From positions 186,001 to 250,000 of the forward strand of contig VWPU01002122.1 in assembly GCA_013398955.1 (NCBI GenBank): 64,000 nucleotides of DNA, read 5' to 3'. The stretch comes from Callaeas wilsoni. Its lineage: Eukaryota > Chordata > Aves > Passeriformes > Callaeidae. Below the pieces are notes generated by a model that was given only the letters and a program-made list of their open reading frames with translations, was not told the DNA's origin and made no database searches. The position numbers and the translations under genes were made by a program. This document shows positions 1-11,248 of this stretch, piece after piece. Within the stretch, counting starts at the first letter, position 1, and the number at the start of each line of letters is the position of its first letter.

Positions 1-124
1 CAGAATTACTTTGCTTAATTTTGTTTCTTTCCTCTTTTAAGAAATTAAGTTTAGGGGTGAATATTTGAACATTAAGATGTTTTAAAGCTCTATAAAGCCA
101 AACCACTGTGCTTCTTGATTACAG
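1..124 (+). other. ASCC3: ASCC3 intron, 3' end only
   Basis: AT-rich intron end leading to a TTACAG acceptor at 119-124. The polypyrimidine stretch is weak but contains CTTCTTGATTACAG. An in-frame ATG-like codon slightly upstream (about 108) is intronic and is not a translation start. Confidence 0.8.
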
Positions 125-291
125 GGTTGTAGAATTAACAGGAGATGTGACTCCTGATATGAGAGCTATTGCCCAAGCTGACCTGATTGTTACTACCCCA
201 GAGAAGTGGGATGGTGTCAGCAGAAGCTGGCAGAACAGAAGCTATGTTCAGAAAGTTGCCATTCTTATCATAGATGAGATCCATCTTCTAG
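125..291 (+). CDS. ASCC3: ASCC3 exon w1: cassette 2 RecA1, motifs Ib and II (DEIH)
   Basis: The exon follows TTACAG at 124. Its first base completes a codon begun in the previous exon, and the frame then reads VVELTGDVTPDM and on to IIDEIHLL. It ends with one base of a Gly codon before GTGAGC at 292. The TTPEKWD motif is the usual Ski2-like/Brr2 motif Ib. DEIH (codons at 273-284) is the Walker B/motif II, where the acidic pair coordinates magnesium and activates water for ATP hydrolysis. The Walker A P-loop of this cassette must lie in an exon left of the window. From the family, cassette 2 is the active motor of ASCC3. All catalytic residues visible here are intact. Confidence 0.97.
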
Positions 292-426
292 GTGAGCACG
301 ATTCACTGCTTCTGATGAGAATCATTGCTAAATTTGAAGTGTGCTGTTACTTACGATGTGAATATACTTTTTGACATCTGAACCTTTTCTTTTTTTCTGA
401 TTTTCCATTGACTTTTCATTTACTAG

Positions 427-572
427 GGGATGAGAGAGGCCCAGTATTGGAAGTCATTGTGTCTCGAACAAACTTCATCTCATCTCACACAGAGAAGCCT
501 GTAAGAGTAGTTGGTTTATCCACTGCTTTAGCAAACGCCAGAGACCTTGCTGACTGGCTAAACATTAATCAG
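427..572 (+). CDS. ASCC3: ASCC3 exon w2: RecA1, motif III
   Basis: The acceptor TTTACTAG ends at 426. The exon's first two bases complete the Gly codon split with exon w1, giving [19 protein letters not shown]. It carries [18 protein letters not shown], the motif III region (STALANA) that couples ATP hydrolysis to strand movement in Ski2-like helicases. It ends phase 0 at CAG before GTATGA (573). The preceding intron is only 135 bp. Match to the mammalian protein as I recall it is near identity through this stretch. Confidence 0.97.
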
Positions 573-680
573 GTATGAAAAAAGTTTTAGAAAATGGATA
601 TGTATTTGTCCTGCAGAAAAACAAAATAGCAGTTGATAAGATAATTCAATATTAAACTTGAAAAAAATGTTCTCTTGTAG

Positions 681-801
681 ATGGGTCTGTTCAACTTCCG
701 ACCCTCAGTGCGCCCAGTTCCCCTGGAGGTGCACATTCAGGGCTTCCCTGGCCAGCATTACTGCCCTCGCATGGCCAGCATGAACAAACCTGCTTTTCAG
801 G
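681..801 (+). CDS. ASCC3: ASCC3 exon w3: RecA1 to RecA2 linker
   Basis: The acceptor TCTCTTGTAG ends at 680 and the exon begins phase 0 with ATG (an internal Met, [17 protein letters not shown]). It continues through [20 protein letters not shown] and ends with one base (G) of an Ala codon before GTAAGC at 802. The [12 protein letters not shown] segment is the typical link between the two RecA-like domains in the ASCC3/Brr2 family. The ATG is not a start codon: the frame is continuous with exon w2 and the intron between them is 108 bp. Confidence 0.97.
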
Positions 802-2816
802 GTAAGCAACAAGCTCCTAGACCTCTTCCTTCTTTCTGTGAAAGAAAAAGGGACTTTGCACAGTTCATTTGCAGCACATTTGCAACATGTGTTCCTGTAT
901 GTACTCTTGGCATGTACTGGGAGAATCTGCTCTGCTAATAGCCCAAAGCTATTTGTCTGAAACATAAAGTGTGCTGCAAATGCAACATGTAACGGAGGAA
1001 TGTAATGTGTTTAGAACAGAAGAATAAAATTAGTGTTAGTGAAGGGGAAATAAAATGTGTTTTCTCTTAGTGTTTGACACCAGAAAGAAATATTTGTGTA
1101 AAAATATTTGAAATTTAGAAAGCAATAAAACCATTCATATCATTAATCTGCTGAGGTATTTTCATATGGAGCCCTGAATGTAAGCATTAAAAAAATTGTG
1201 AACAGAAGTTGCAAGTCAGGCTAACCTCCTATAATTCTAGTTTCAAAGCAATAACCATAAAATTCAAAATTTGTAGTGCATCCAGATATGCTTCTGTTTC
1301 CAATTTTTTATTCTTAACCAAGCTGGCAAGCAGTATAGATTTAAGAAAAGCTCTCTTGTATTTCGTTTGAACATGTTTTGTTTTGGTTACGTAAGGAATA
1401 TTTATTATATCAATTAAAAATAACCTCCAAAATAAATTTTGTGATGGGAACTACTGTTGATTGTGAGGTGACATTTGTGAGGGGGCTTTTTAGCTGCTTT
1501 AATTAGCCTTATGACAGAAGCAAAGTATTGATTGTGGACTAGAGACCAATCTTGACAGCTCGGATTATTTACACCTCCACAAGAGCATTGTATGAAAACA
1601 CTAATGAACAATAAATCTGTCTGGGGCTGCTCTGCCACACCTGTTCCTGAAGCAACAAAAATCCATTAGATGTTTGGCTTTTAAAATATATAGATGTATT
1701 GGCATATATAGTTGTAAGACATAAATACACATGAATTATCCTATTTTAATAATTTCACAACTGCATCGCGTGTGTATATGCAGGAGCACATTCTGGGTAG
1801 TATTCATGAACTAGGGAATAATATGTGCTGGTGGGCAGTATGAAATAGATTTCAGAAATTAACAATACATAAATTTAATTGCGTGAATGAGAATTACATG
1901 AGAAAACACACAAATGGACTTATAAGTGGTTTAGAGAGAGTATTTGAAATTCTAGGTACACCTGTTTATACTTCTAGTGCTTGTTGATGTTAGAAAATCT
2001 GTATAAATACGATTTATTGAAGACTCTGTTCTCTACTTGTTTGACATGATACAGTCAAGGTTATTTTAGCATTTTCATGGCAATACTTATTCCTGAGACC
2101 ATAAAAATTTCACTGCAACCTGAAACTTTTCAAAGATGGGCTGAGCAAGAAAATGCTTTTTTAAAAAGTCGTAAAACCTAATTGGTTTAAATATATCATA
2201 ATTGCTTTAAATATGTCAGACTAATTACTAAACACAGAAACAAAGTTCTCTTGTACTGTAATGCCCGCTTTCACAGCAGCTTTTGAAAAGTCACTTTCCA
2301 CTTTTTTTACCTTTTCTGATGTCGGTAGATTGAAGTGATCCTTTGTAGGCCGACATGAATTTATGCAGCTTGAGCTCTGGGTCAGGCAGAACGCAAATTT
2401 TAGATCTTCATGGCACTAAGTCTGAGACAATATACCCCAACAGTGTAGAATAAACATTAACTTACTTACTAGGCTGAGACAGAAATTCACAAGCTTAAAG
2501 TCTAGAAAGCTTGTCTAGGTTTTGTGATGTTTGGTTGGGTTTTTTTCATAACTAGTTCTTTTAGGTAGCTTAGAGTGATCACTGAAGTAGCTGAAGGGAA
2601 AATTAACCGAGACTCAGCTAAGCGTGGTTTTACGGCCTTTGGTTCAGAGGTGGCGTATTCTCACCTCAGCTGTATCCGCCCAGCAGAATAGAGACTCAGG
2701 AGACATACCTGTGTGTCATCTGCAGAGAGGTCCATCAGCTGTCATGGGATTGCAAAGAGAAACTCTCATTTTTGTTATTAAAGGGTCTAATTCTCAAATT
2801 CTGTTTTGCTCAACAG
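802..2816 (+). other. ASCC3: ASCC3 intron (2.0 kb)
   Basis: GT-AG intron (GTAAGC ... CAACAG). No repeat or gene was recognised. The exon w4 reading frame stays open upstream of the acceptor to about 2624 (64 codons), so use of an upstream acceptor would not bring in a stop, but there is no support for such an exon. Confidence 0.7.
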
Positions 2817-2959
2817 CAATTAGGAGTCATTCTCCAGCCAAGCCTGTTCTTATTTTTGTGTCATCCAGACGTCAGACAAGGCTTACTGCCTTAGATCTCA
2901 TAGCTTTCCTAGCCACAGAGGATGATCCCAAACAGTGGCTGAAGATGGATGAAAGAGAG
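2817..2959 (+). CDS. ASCC3: ASCC3 exon w4: RecA2, motif IV
   Basis: The acceptor TTGCTCAACAG ends at 2816. Two bases complete the Ala codon from exon w3 ([10 protein letters not shown]). The core [19 protein letters not shown] is motif IV of the second RecA-like domain, which contacts the nucleic-acid backbone. The exon continues through [12 protein letters not shown] to MDERE and ends phase 0 at GAG before GTAGAA (2960). This donor is weaker than the others (GAG|GTAGAA), and it opens a 9.8 kb intron. Confidence 0.96.
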
Positions 2960-3694
2960 GTAGAATCATTTTACCTTCCTTATTTGTGCTTTGCTTCTAT
3001 CTTATTGATGCTTGTTTGAAAAAAAAATTCATCTAAAACAAAAGAGTCGTTTGAGGGTAGATCTTGAAAGAGTTCTGGGTATGCTAAATTTCCTTACTTA
3101 TTAAAAGTAGTGGCAGCATTAAGGCTATAGAAGCGTCTGTGCAAGAGCTGAACTTCAGAACACAAACTCTTTTATCTTTGTTTTTTCCTGCATATCTTAT
3201 TAATGCTACTTCCATGGTCCCAGACAACATATATCACATGGTGCAAGTCTTTGATACCAAGATAAGACAAAGACTAAAAGAAAGAGGGCTAGTGCTCTCT
3301 AAAGTTTACAGCTGGACATCTGTGACATATAGATGTTGAGCTGAAATCTAAACCAAATCTCTTTCGGTGTTTTAGGAGAAAAATCATCCTTCTCATGAGA
3401 TGCATTATGTATATGTATATGCAAATATCTTTGTGAATATATGTACCTATGTATATACATGCATCCATCTATATTCATAGATAGATATGTTCCAGAACCA
3501 ATCATTTAGCAATGGTTCAGTCTTGCACATCAATGAAATAAATCAATGATATAAAAAAGTAAAGAAAGCTTCTGCCAATATCTTTAAGAATATGGAGATT
3601 GCAAAGTCAAACACTTAGATGTTAAACAATGCTAGCATAAAGGCTTAATTTTCATTCTTTTTCAAGCAATATAATCTTTAATTACATTTTCTTC

Positions 3695-3708
3695 TTTTTT
3701 TTTTTTTT
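3695..3708. repeat. T14 homopolymer
   Basis: Run of 14 T in the 9.8 kb intron. It could be the reverse-strand tail of an old retroposon, but no recognisable body or target duplication was seen next to it. Confidence 0.6.
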
Positions 3709-5298
3709 AAATCTTCTTTTGTTTACTGCAAAACATGAATGATGGCTAAATAATAAACAACCATTCAATATTCTCTTTTATCTTCATTCTTCAGACTGTA
3801 TGCCAGATTATATTTAATTCGCTCAGTTCGGCACCTGCTCTGAATGCAGTATTATTTATTTCGCTCTGCACTAATGGTTGTGATTATAGTATATCATTGC
3901 TGCAAAACAGATTTTTTTAGTCGATATTCAGATTTTCTAGATTTTGGAGACTAGCTTTTTCTAATTATTGCAAATTTCTGGGATAGTTTATAGCCAAAAC
4001 ACAGCAAAATACAGGAACCATAAATATAAAATCCAAGTTGAATGCTGTAGAAATATTTATATATCAACAGTTTTAACAATGGTTATACAATTGTAAATAT
4101 TATATGCCAAAAAGTATAGGTTTCTAGATTATATTGTTTGTGTTTGTTTGCTCTTTGCCAAAAAATGAAATGGGATTTTTGAGAGATAAAGCATAACCTC
4201 TTTATCCTTCCTGTTTTGGATGAATTTTAAAACAGAAAATGGCTGTCTTGCCTGCTAAACTACTATTGCTAAAGCATGTCTCAACTCGATGGTGCTTTTC
4301 TAGCTGTATAACCTCTATTTAATGTTTTCTTGAACCTAATAGAAACATCTCACATCCAAATTATTATTACTTAGTGGAGTACTCTAGTACCTTGTGCTGG
4401 TTTACTGTAGTAATCTCACCCACAATTAGAACATGCACTGGACAGCTTGCCCTGAATGACTTGCATTAATATGAATAGTTTCCCCATGTCCTGGGAGCCA
4501 CTGCTGTTCTGAAAAGAACTGTAACCGAAGCTTCTTCACTTGCTGGAAAAGGGTTTTCTATTAGGAGTCTTTGAATTTCATGTTTCAGAATAAGCCTCTG
4601 AAGGTTTTGAAATAGGAGCCAACAAGGACAAGCAGACTTTGCATTTATTAGTTTAATAACATTTGCATATGATTTGTATTTGAATTAATAAGCTGAATGT
4701 TTGGAGCATGAGATACCTACCAAGTTACTCAGTTCTGATTACGTAGATGTAAAAGACTGAGGATTAAGTTCTAAGTTGTTATATCTTACCACTATTATGC
4801 AGAACACAATTCTGTTTGAAGTACCCACAATTTCAAGTGGACATTTCTTTGGGTAATTATGGGACTAGTTTGCAGTTTTGTGTTTTAAATGAGCATGATT
4901 AGCCTGCGTTTCGTTTGACATTGAAGCAAAGGACAAAGCTCTAGTAGTGCTACATACATAGTGCATGTCCTGCCTAATTCTTTAATAATAACCTAATAAT
5001 AATAAAACCTAATCATAATTTAGGAGGTTTTTAATTTAAAAAATTTAATCTCAAGTAATATTAAGGTTAGTCTTAGACTAGGTGAAATAGACAAAATTTT
5101 CTCCAGATCGCAATAACATTTTTAAGTGTGAAAAGTAGAACGAGCAAATACTTTATAGTAGGTGTTCCATGTCTTAAACCCTTGTCCAAAATTTCAAGCG
5201 TTTCTCAATATCATATGGAATTAAAATGGGCTAGTTAGAAGAATTAAATTGTTGTTGCCTTTTAAACAACAGTGATTTTTTTCCTGTCAGTTTTTCAC

Positions 5299-5312
5299 TT
5301 TTTTTTTTTTTT
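5299..5312. repeat. T14 homopolymer
   Basis: Run of 14 T following a pyrimidine-rich stretch (TTCACTTT...). No adjoining retroposon body was recognised. Confidence 0.55.
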
Positions 5313-6526
5313 GACAACTACTGTTCCTTTAGGGGGACTTACAGACAAATTACTTTATTTTCAAAATAGTTGTAATTCTTAATTGTGAAGTATTTTGAGA
5401 TACAAGAGATTTTTCGTGGGTGTATACAAAGTTAGCAAGCTGTACAGCAGACCATGGCATTTTTCTTCAGTTGGCCTTATTCGTAAAATACTAATTTTGG
5501 CTGATATAAGATTCCTTTGAGAACTCGTTAGTGAGTTTTGTTTAATGGTGTAAGTGAGTTTGCTACATGATGGCCGAAAGTTTGTCTGTTTATGTTAGCT
5601 TCCCAGTAGATTTCTTAAGGCTTCTTTAAATGTTGTAAAACAATGCCATCCACAGTATCTTCTAAAGGGCTGATGTTGAGATAGAGACAGATTCTTACAG
5701 CCATTAAAAGTGTTTTTTCTTTGTTACTCTTTGCGGTGGTATCAGAGAGATTCTGGCCATGTGGGGAAGAGACTGGAATACAGCAGAGACCAGTACTGGA
5801 TCTTTGTTAATGTTGTTAGCAATACTGGAGCTTTGTTTATCAGCTATGCCATCATCTTAGCTTCCCTCGTCTTCTCTGTAGAAGTTCTCCCTGTGGTGGT
5901 AAACCAGGCTCTTGTTTGAAGCTCGTGGTGAATGATTCTGTTCACAAACTTCCAGGCTGCTTTTCACAGTGCTCTCAGATAACAGGCAAATCCACCTCCG
6001 TTTTTGCCACCCGGCTCCAAATATCAAATTCAGGCAATATATCAATCACTTATATTTCAAATGACATGAACTTTCTGGAACACATATTTGTATGTACAAG
6101 TGACACATAGAAGCAACCCTTCAACCATTGCCACCAAAGTAGATAACAGCATGCCTGGATCATGGAGGAATCATACAAGATGTTCTTTCCCTCAAAGGAG
6201 TCAAGATCTAACAGGTGCAACCGAAGTATAGTCGAGAAGGAATTTTGTTATACATGCATCTGCTCAAAAATGTGCATGTTATAGGCACCCCCATTAGGTT
6301 TTGGGAATGGTTCTTCATGGATGCTTTCCTTGAATTTTATGTCTGATGTGCAAGTTTTGGCTCATACTCATTACAGTATTCAGAAAGCTGAAAGGTACTC
6401 AGAAAGTTGAGACAGTAGTCAATCTTCATAAAACAGTACATAATGAAAATTGCTGTTTCTAGTACTGCTCAGTTTTGCAGTTCTGCTGGAACTGTTGCTG
6501 CACAACAATAGTTAAATTTGTTCCAT

Positions 6527-6551
6527 AAATTAATTAATAAATTAATAAATT
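6527..6551. repeat. short ATTA/AATA tandem repeat
   Basis: Degenerate tandem of AATTA/AATAAATT units, about 25 bp, in plain AT-rich intron. Confidence 0.5.
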
Positions 6552-8649
6552 TCTTTAATAGATTCAACTAAGTTTCAGGCTATGTGCATGCTTTTTGTGA
6601 AGAAATGGCCACTCAAAGACCTCATGTATTACATATACTTTTGTCTGACCAAGCAAGCCTCCAGTGAGGTTGAAATACCCTACTTACTAAGTTTTGTAGC
6701 TGATGCTTTAAAGCTCACCCCTATATTTTCCAATTGTACATGCAGACATTCTTCAGGATTTAAGCAACACTGCTACAGTTTGCCCAGAGTATGAGTAGGC
6801 AATCTCTAGGAAAAAAAAGAATAGTTACCTTTAGAGCCTTAGAGATGTTTTTTTAAATTTTCTGTAAGTTGCGTTGTCCATACACATTCCGAAATTTCTC
6901 TCTCTTACAATATTCCCCAAGACTGAGTTTATTTTTCAACAAAGAGTGAAGAAGCAGCAGCAGAAGCTGTCTTCCTTGCCATCTGCAATAATAGCAAGGA
7001 CTCTTCATTAGACATCACTCTGTAAAGATTGTCCTGGTTAGGCTTTCGAGGCACAGGTGCATCATGACAGAAATGCGAAGGGCAGGGAATCTCAGAGAGG
7101 AGACTGCATCTGTAAGTAGAGTAGTTCTTCATTTCTTTTTCGTGTTCTTTGATATCAACATGCCCATGCTTACCCTGGGTTTTTTGTATAATCATTAGAG
7201 GATTTTTAAATATACACTTCCTAGCTAAAATTCTAATTTATACTTGTCAGCCAGGACTGTCATGTTCAAGCTTGTGACCCATTACTTATCTTGTTAAGAG
7301 GGACGATAGCTCAGATTACCCTTTTGGAAACAGCAGTGCCACCAGTTTCTGATGGTCAGCTTGGGTAAGATCAGTTATGCTGTTCTACATTAGGAGCTGA
7401 CTTAAGAGGAACAAGTCCTTCTCTGTCAGAAATTACATCTGCATCTGTGGTGGCAGAAAATGTTGCAATCTCTTTACAGCATAATTTATTAGAATCAAGT
7501 TTTCAGTTTATTTATTTTTCTCTAATGTTTTTACAGCTTTTTGTTTTTAACGTAAAACAAAAGTACAAAAGTAGTATTTATGGTTTATTGTTTGAAGTTA
7601 GAATGCAGTTCTCACCAGCAGACAAGCAGGGTGTTTTCTTATTTGTTTGGTGGGGTTTCTTTAAAAATTTATTCCCTGTCCAGATACTTGGATTTATATT
7701 TTTTTTATATTTACAGTGCAAGGAGGGAGAAGAAATGTACCAGTGTACATGGTTTTAACTTTAACCACAATGATTTTTGCATTCTGCTTTGTGCATCATT
7801 TGGCCATCTGCATCTTGTTAAGACTGTTCTTTATGAAACCTCTAGAAATAACTAATATCCTTTAGCACAAACATACCTACAGTAATATTCAATAGCATCC
7901 ATATCAGGCAATAGTTTGCTTCCACCGTATTCAAGGGCCCTTGAATGAAGGACATTCTTTGACTCCAAAGGAATGAATCAAACCCATCCTGGTTTTGCCA
8001 TTTTAGACATGTGAGTGTATAAACATGTGTGCACTGATTATGGATTAGTACGTGTGTGTTTGTACGCTATGTGGAAATATACATAGACATATGCATGAAA
8101 GGGAATTAAATTTTACCAATAGTTCTGGTTTGCATTTTTAATAAAACAAAAAAAAAAAAACCCCAAGCGAGCAAAAAAATCCTAAGAATTCTTGGAAAGA
8201 CAAAAGATGGCTTTTCCTTCTCTAACCTTTAAATCAAACAACCTATTATCTCCATGTTAATGTTTTGAGGTAATGTTGTACTGTAAAACAGGAATAGAAG
8301 AATCTGGTCTGTGTCATGACCAGGCATATTGCTGTCATTTAAATGTGTCTTCTAGTGTTAAATGTTTTAATATATTATTATGCTTTAAGTAATTATTATG
8401 TATTATTACATATGATTTAATAATATATCTCAACTGTTTAAAACACATTTTAAAATGTTCCTTGAATAATCTTATTTGAGTTGTTTTAGGCATCTTATTC
8501 TATGTGGGATACTTCTGAAGTACAAGCCAACTCTTCATCGAAAATAATTTTGTAAGATGATTATTTTTTCTGCCTTTAGAAATCAGGAGAGTACCCAAGA
8601 ATGATTTCTAACTGTTCCACTTATTATAGAAGTTCAACTTCCTTCTACA

Positions 8650-8696
8650 AGATGTTGGTTTTATGACACAAAAGTGTGTCATAAAAATTAACATTT
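8650..8696. repeat. Hairpin-forming inverted repeat (12-bp perfect core)
   Basis: TTTTATGACACA (8659-8670) and TGTGTCATAAAA (8675-8686) are exact reverse complements around the loop AAAG. Outside the core, pairing continues to about 8650/8696 if one A (8687) is bulged and three G-U pairs are allowed. That gives a stem of about 21 bp. It may be a foldback of a tiny decayed transposon or an RNA hairpin, and function is unknown. Confidence 0.6.
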
Positions 8697-9454
8697 AGTT
8701 ATAACAAGGAGATGTTTTTATTTCACTTAACATCTGTAGCAGATGTGAAATATGTAATTATTTTTGTAAAAGACTTCATAACTTTCACGATTCTTTTGTT
8801 TGGCAGATCTTTCTTCTATTGGGCATTTTAGACAATTGATAAGCATTATTCAGTGGCATATGGTCTGAGTCTGACGTGCTTTGAAAAGAGTAGAGAGTAC
8901 TAATAATGAGGATTCTGTGAAAATGGGAAAACCAGCACAACAGATATGCTTTGAGAAAGTATGGGGTTTTAGCATCTTGAAACAATATATCACACTCAAA
9001 GGGACAGAATTGGGCTGCACAATCTGTTAGCTCATTCTTGTCCAATCTGGTCTCCTCCTTTCTTTTGGAGCCAGCATTGTCATCAACTTGCTGAATTATA
9101 CTCTGACTGGAATGTATTTCAGGCACAGGGTAATGTATCTGCTTAAATGGAATCCTATCTTTCTACAAAAGCTTTTTAAGTATAATAAATTTAAAATATA
9201 AAAAAAAAGTTCTATTAGCTTAAAGTAAATGGTTCAACAGTTTACATATGTGCAGGAACAAAGAAAATTACTACTTAGTAGTTTGAGAAAAATCTAGCTT
9301 GTTCAGAAATTAGAATCGAAAATGTAGAAATAAAGTTTATTTTTTAGAATAAATATTTTGCAATGCTACCAGATTCCCAAATTGGTTTTCAGGAGATATT
9401 TTTCTTTGTTCATTAATAAAAAAAACTATAAAGGATAGCAAAACCTTTCAGCAT

Positions 9455-9535
9455 GGGCCTGATCCTGCTTGTGTATGAGTCCAGGGAAAAATCCCTTCCT
9501 GGCATTAAGTTCCCTGCATTGGTGTTGGTACAGGG
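9455..9535. repeat. Ancient amniote repeat remnant (GGGCCTGATCCTGC type)
   Basis: The stretch opens with GGGCCTGATCCTGCTT and continues with a diverged GTCCAGGGAAAAATCCCTT segment. This resembles an old, palindrome-like repeat commonly met in bird and reptile non-coding DNA. The assignment is by eye only, and the family name is not certain. Confidence 0.35.
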
Positions 9536-9999
9536 TTTTTTATTGCCAGTACGATGTGTATTTCCTTATATTATTTTAATATTCTTTTTTCTGTTCTTAA
9601 GATAAAATATATTTCATTTTTCCTGTGAGTAAAACTACATTACAGTTGTTTTCAGAAAGATAAATAGTAATTGAGTCATAACAATGCAGAAATGTTAGGT
9701 TTGTTTTATAGTCACAGTGCTGTGTCCGTTTCTGGTTAATGAACCTATTAATTGTGCCATTATTTCTTAATAGAAAGTTATAATATTCTTACACTACACT
9801 GACATAAGGGAGTTACATTTTTAAATAAATTGTCATGAGAATTTTAAGCCTTGGATTGTGCCTATGGGTAAAACAGTTATGTTTATTACAGTGATTTATG
9901 TGAAAGCAAGGGGTCAGCTAAAAATGACTAGGATTCCCTGCTGCTAAAATGACAGGATAGCAGTACATGCGCCAGTGCTCCTGCTAAGGGTTCTTTCGT

Positions 10000-10315
10000 T
10001 TTCCTGTGGTAAATTACACTGCTTTGCAGGTATGACTAACAGCACCACAGGCCACCGCTGTAATGCGAGTCAGAGGGGAAAAAAAATAACCGCCTCTGAT
10101 TGTAAAAGCAAGAAGAACATCTTTGAATAAATTCCCAGCAGTGTGAATTTAGGACATTTTATGCTGGCAGCTCTGTGGCAGAAAGGTTTAACTCGGGTTG
10201 TGTACTGGAAATAGCTCCCAGTGTAAAACTGCTGTGCTGAAGGAGCAGTCTTGTCACTGTAGACTAATCCAAATCAGCTAATTTGATCCTAATTTGGTAC
10301 TGTTCTAGAGGAAAA
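10000..10315. promoter_or_regulatory. Possible conserved non-coding block
   Basis: A 0.3 kb stretch of higher complexity and higher GC than the surrounding intron. It has balanced base use, few homopolymers and homeodomain-type sites (GCTAATTTGATCC, CTAATTTGG). The texture is typical of conserved enhancers, but conservation cannot be tested from one sequence. Confidence 0.2.
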
Positions 10316-11219
10316 GAGGGTTTAGATTCTTTTTTTTTCCCAATATCACTTTCTTTTGATGTGAATAATGGAATAAATGTCTTTGGAATTGGCTCGTCCC
10401 CGTACATTAAAGACATAACTATCATAAGGTGCTGATTCTTGGTGGGGAAAAGAAAATTTAATTCAGCAATCTAGTATCTTTTTGTCAATTCCTGAATGCA
10501 GAAATGGACCAAAATGTAAATGCATATTTTTGTTTATCTTTCACATATTTACCAATTTTGTCTTCTACTCTTCTCATCCTTATTTCCTGTTAAATATATG
10601 CATATAGCTATTATTTCTCAAAGTGTGTACATAGGAATAAGGAGCCTATGCAGTACTAGTACCAATTAATAAACCTGTAGTAAAAAAATCATTAATAAGT
10701 TTGATAATATTTTTAGTATTGTATGTTGATGGTCATAATTGTAGAGAAAATAGTATATGTGTTCCCATTTTATCCAGATATTTTTTAGTCTTAGAAGAAA
10801 AACTCTTTAAGATGGGTCATAATTCATGTTGTCTACACTGAAGTCACATGTCTACATGTTGACTAGAGAAATCAAAGGTTTGCTGATTGTATTTAGATAG
10901 ATAAACTTTATCCTTTAACATATCCTCCTTTCATTCATGTCTTTACTCTTTTCAACCTATCTACCCCTCTTCTTGCTTGCCTTTCCTAGATGGACTTATC
11001 CCCTCTTCACTTCTCAGTTCACTGGATTTTTTTCTTTCTGCTCCCTTTCTTTTCAGTGTTTTATGGACCCTTTCACTCTTTTCATCTGTAAGCACCTTTT
11101 TCTTTTATATGTGCTAGATCAGTTTATACAACAAACCTTCCATGTCTTATAGTGCAGGAGACTCTCAGGAACATCCAGGCAACTGCATTGTGAGGGGAAA
11201 TAAAGTTTAGGAGCTTCCA

Positions 11220-11248
11220 TTGACAGATCAAATTGACTGATCTGTCAA
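11220..11248. repeat. Perfect 11-bp inverted repeat
   Basis: TTGACAGATCA (11220-11230) and TGATCTGTCAA (11238-11248) are exact reverse complements separated by the 7-nt spacer AATTGAC. TGACAG is also the core recognised by TALE homeodomain factors (MEIS/TGIF), so this doubles as two inverted TGACAG sites. Confidence 0.6.

Noticed and set aside
108..374. Short ORF starting near 108 as a separate small protein
   Set aside because: It is exon w1 read into its flanking introns; the acceptor at 124 and donor at 292 mark the true coding part.
681..938. ATG at 681 as a translation start
   Set aside because: It is an internal Met at the first codon of exon w3; the frame continues from exon w2 through a 108-bp intron.
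705..965. Minus-strand ORF opposite exon w3
   Set aside because: Shadow of the coding exon on the other strand; no independent coding signal.
3400..3500. ATGTATATG-rich stretch as a microsatellite or origin
   Set aside because: Irregular unit order; plain AT-rich sequence with no stable repeat unit.
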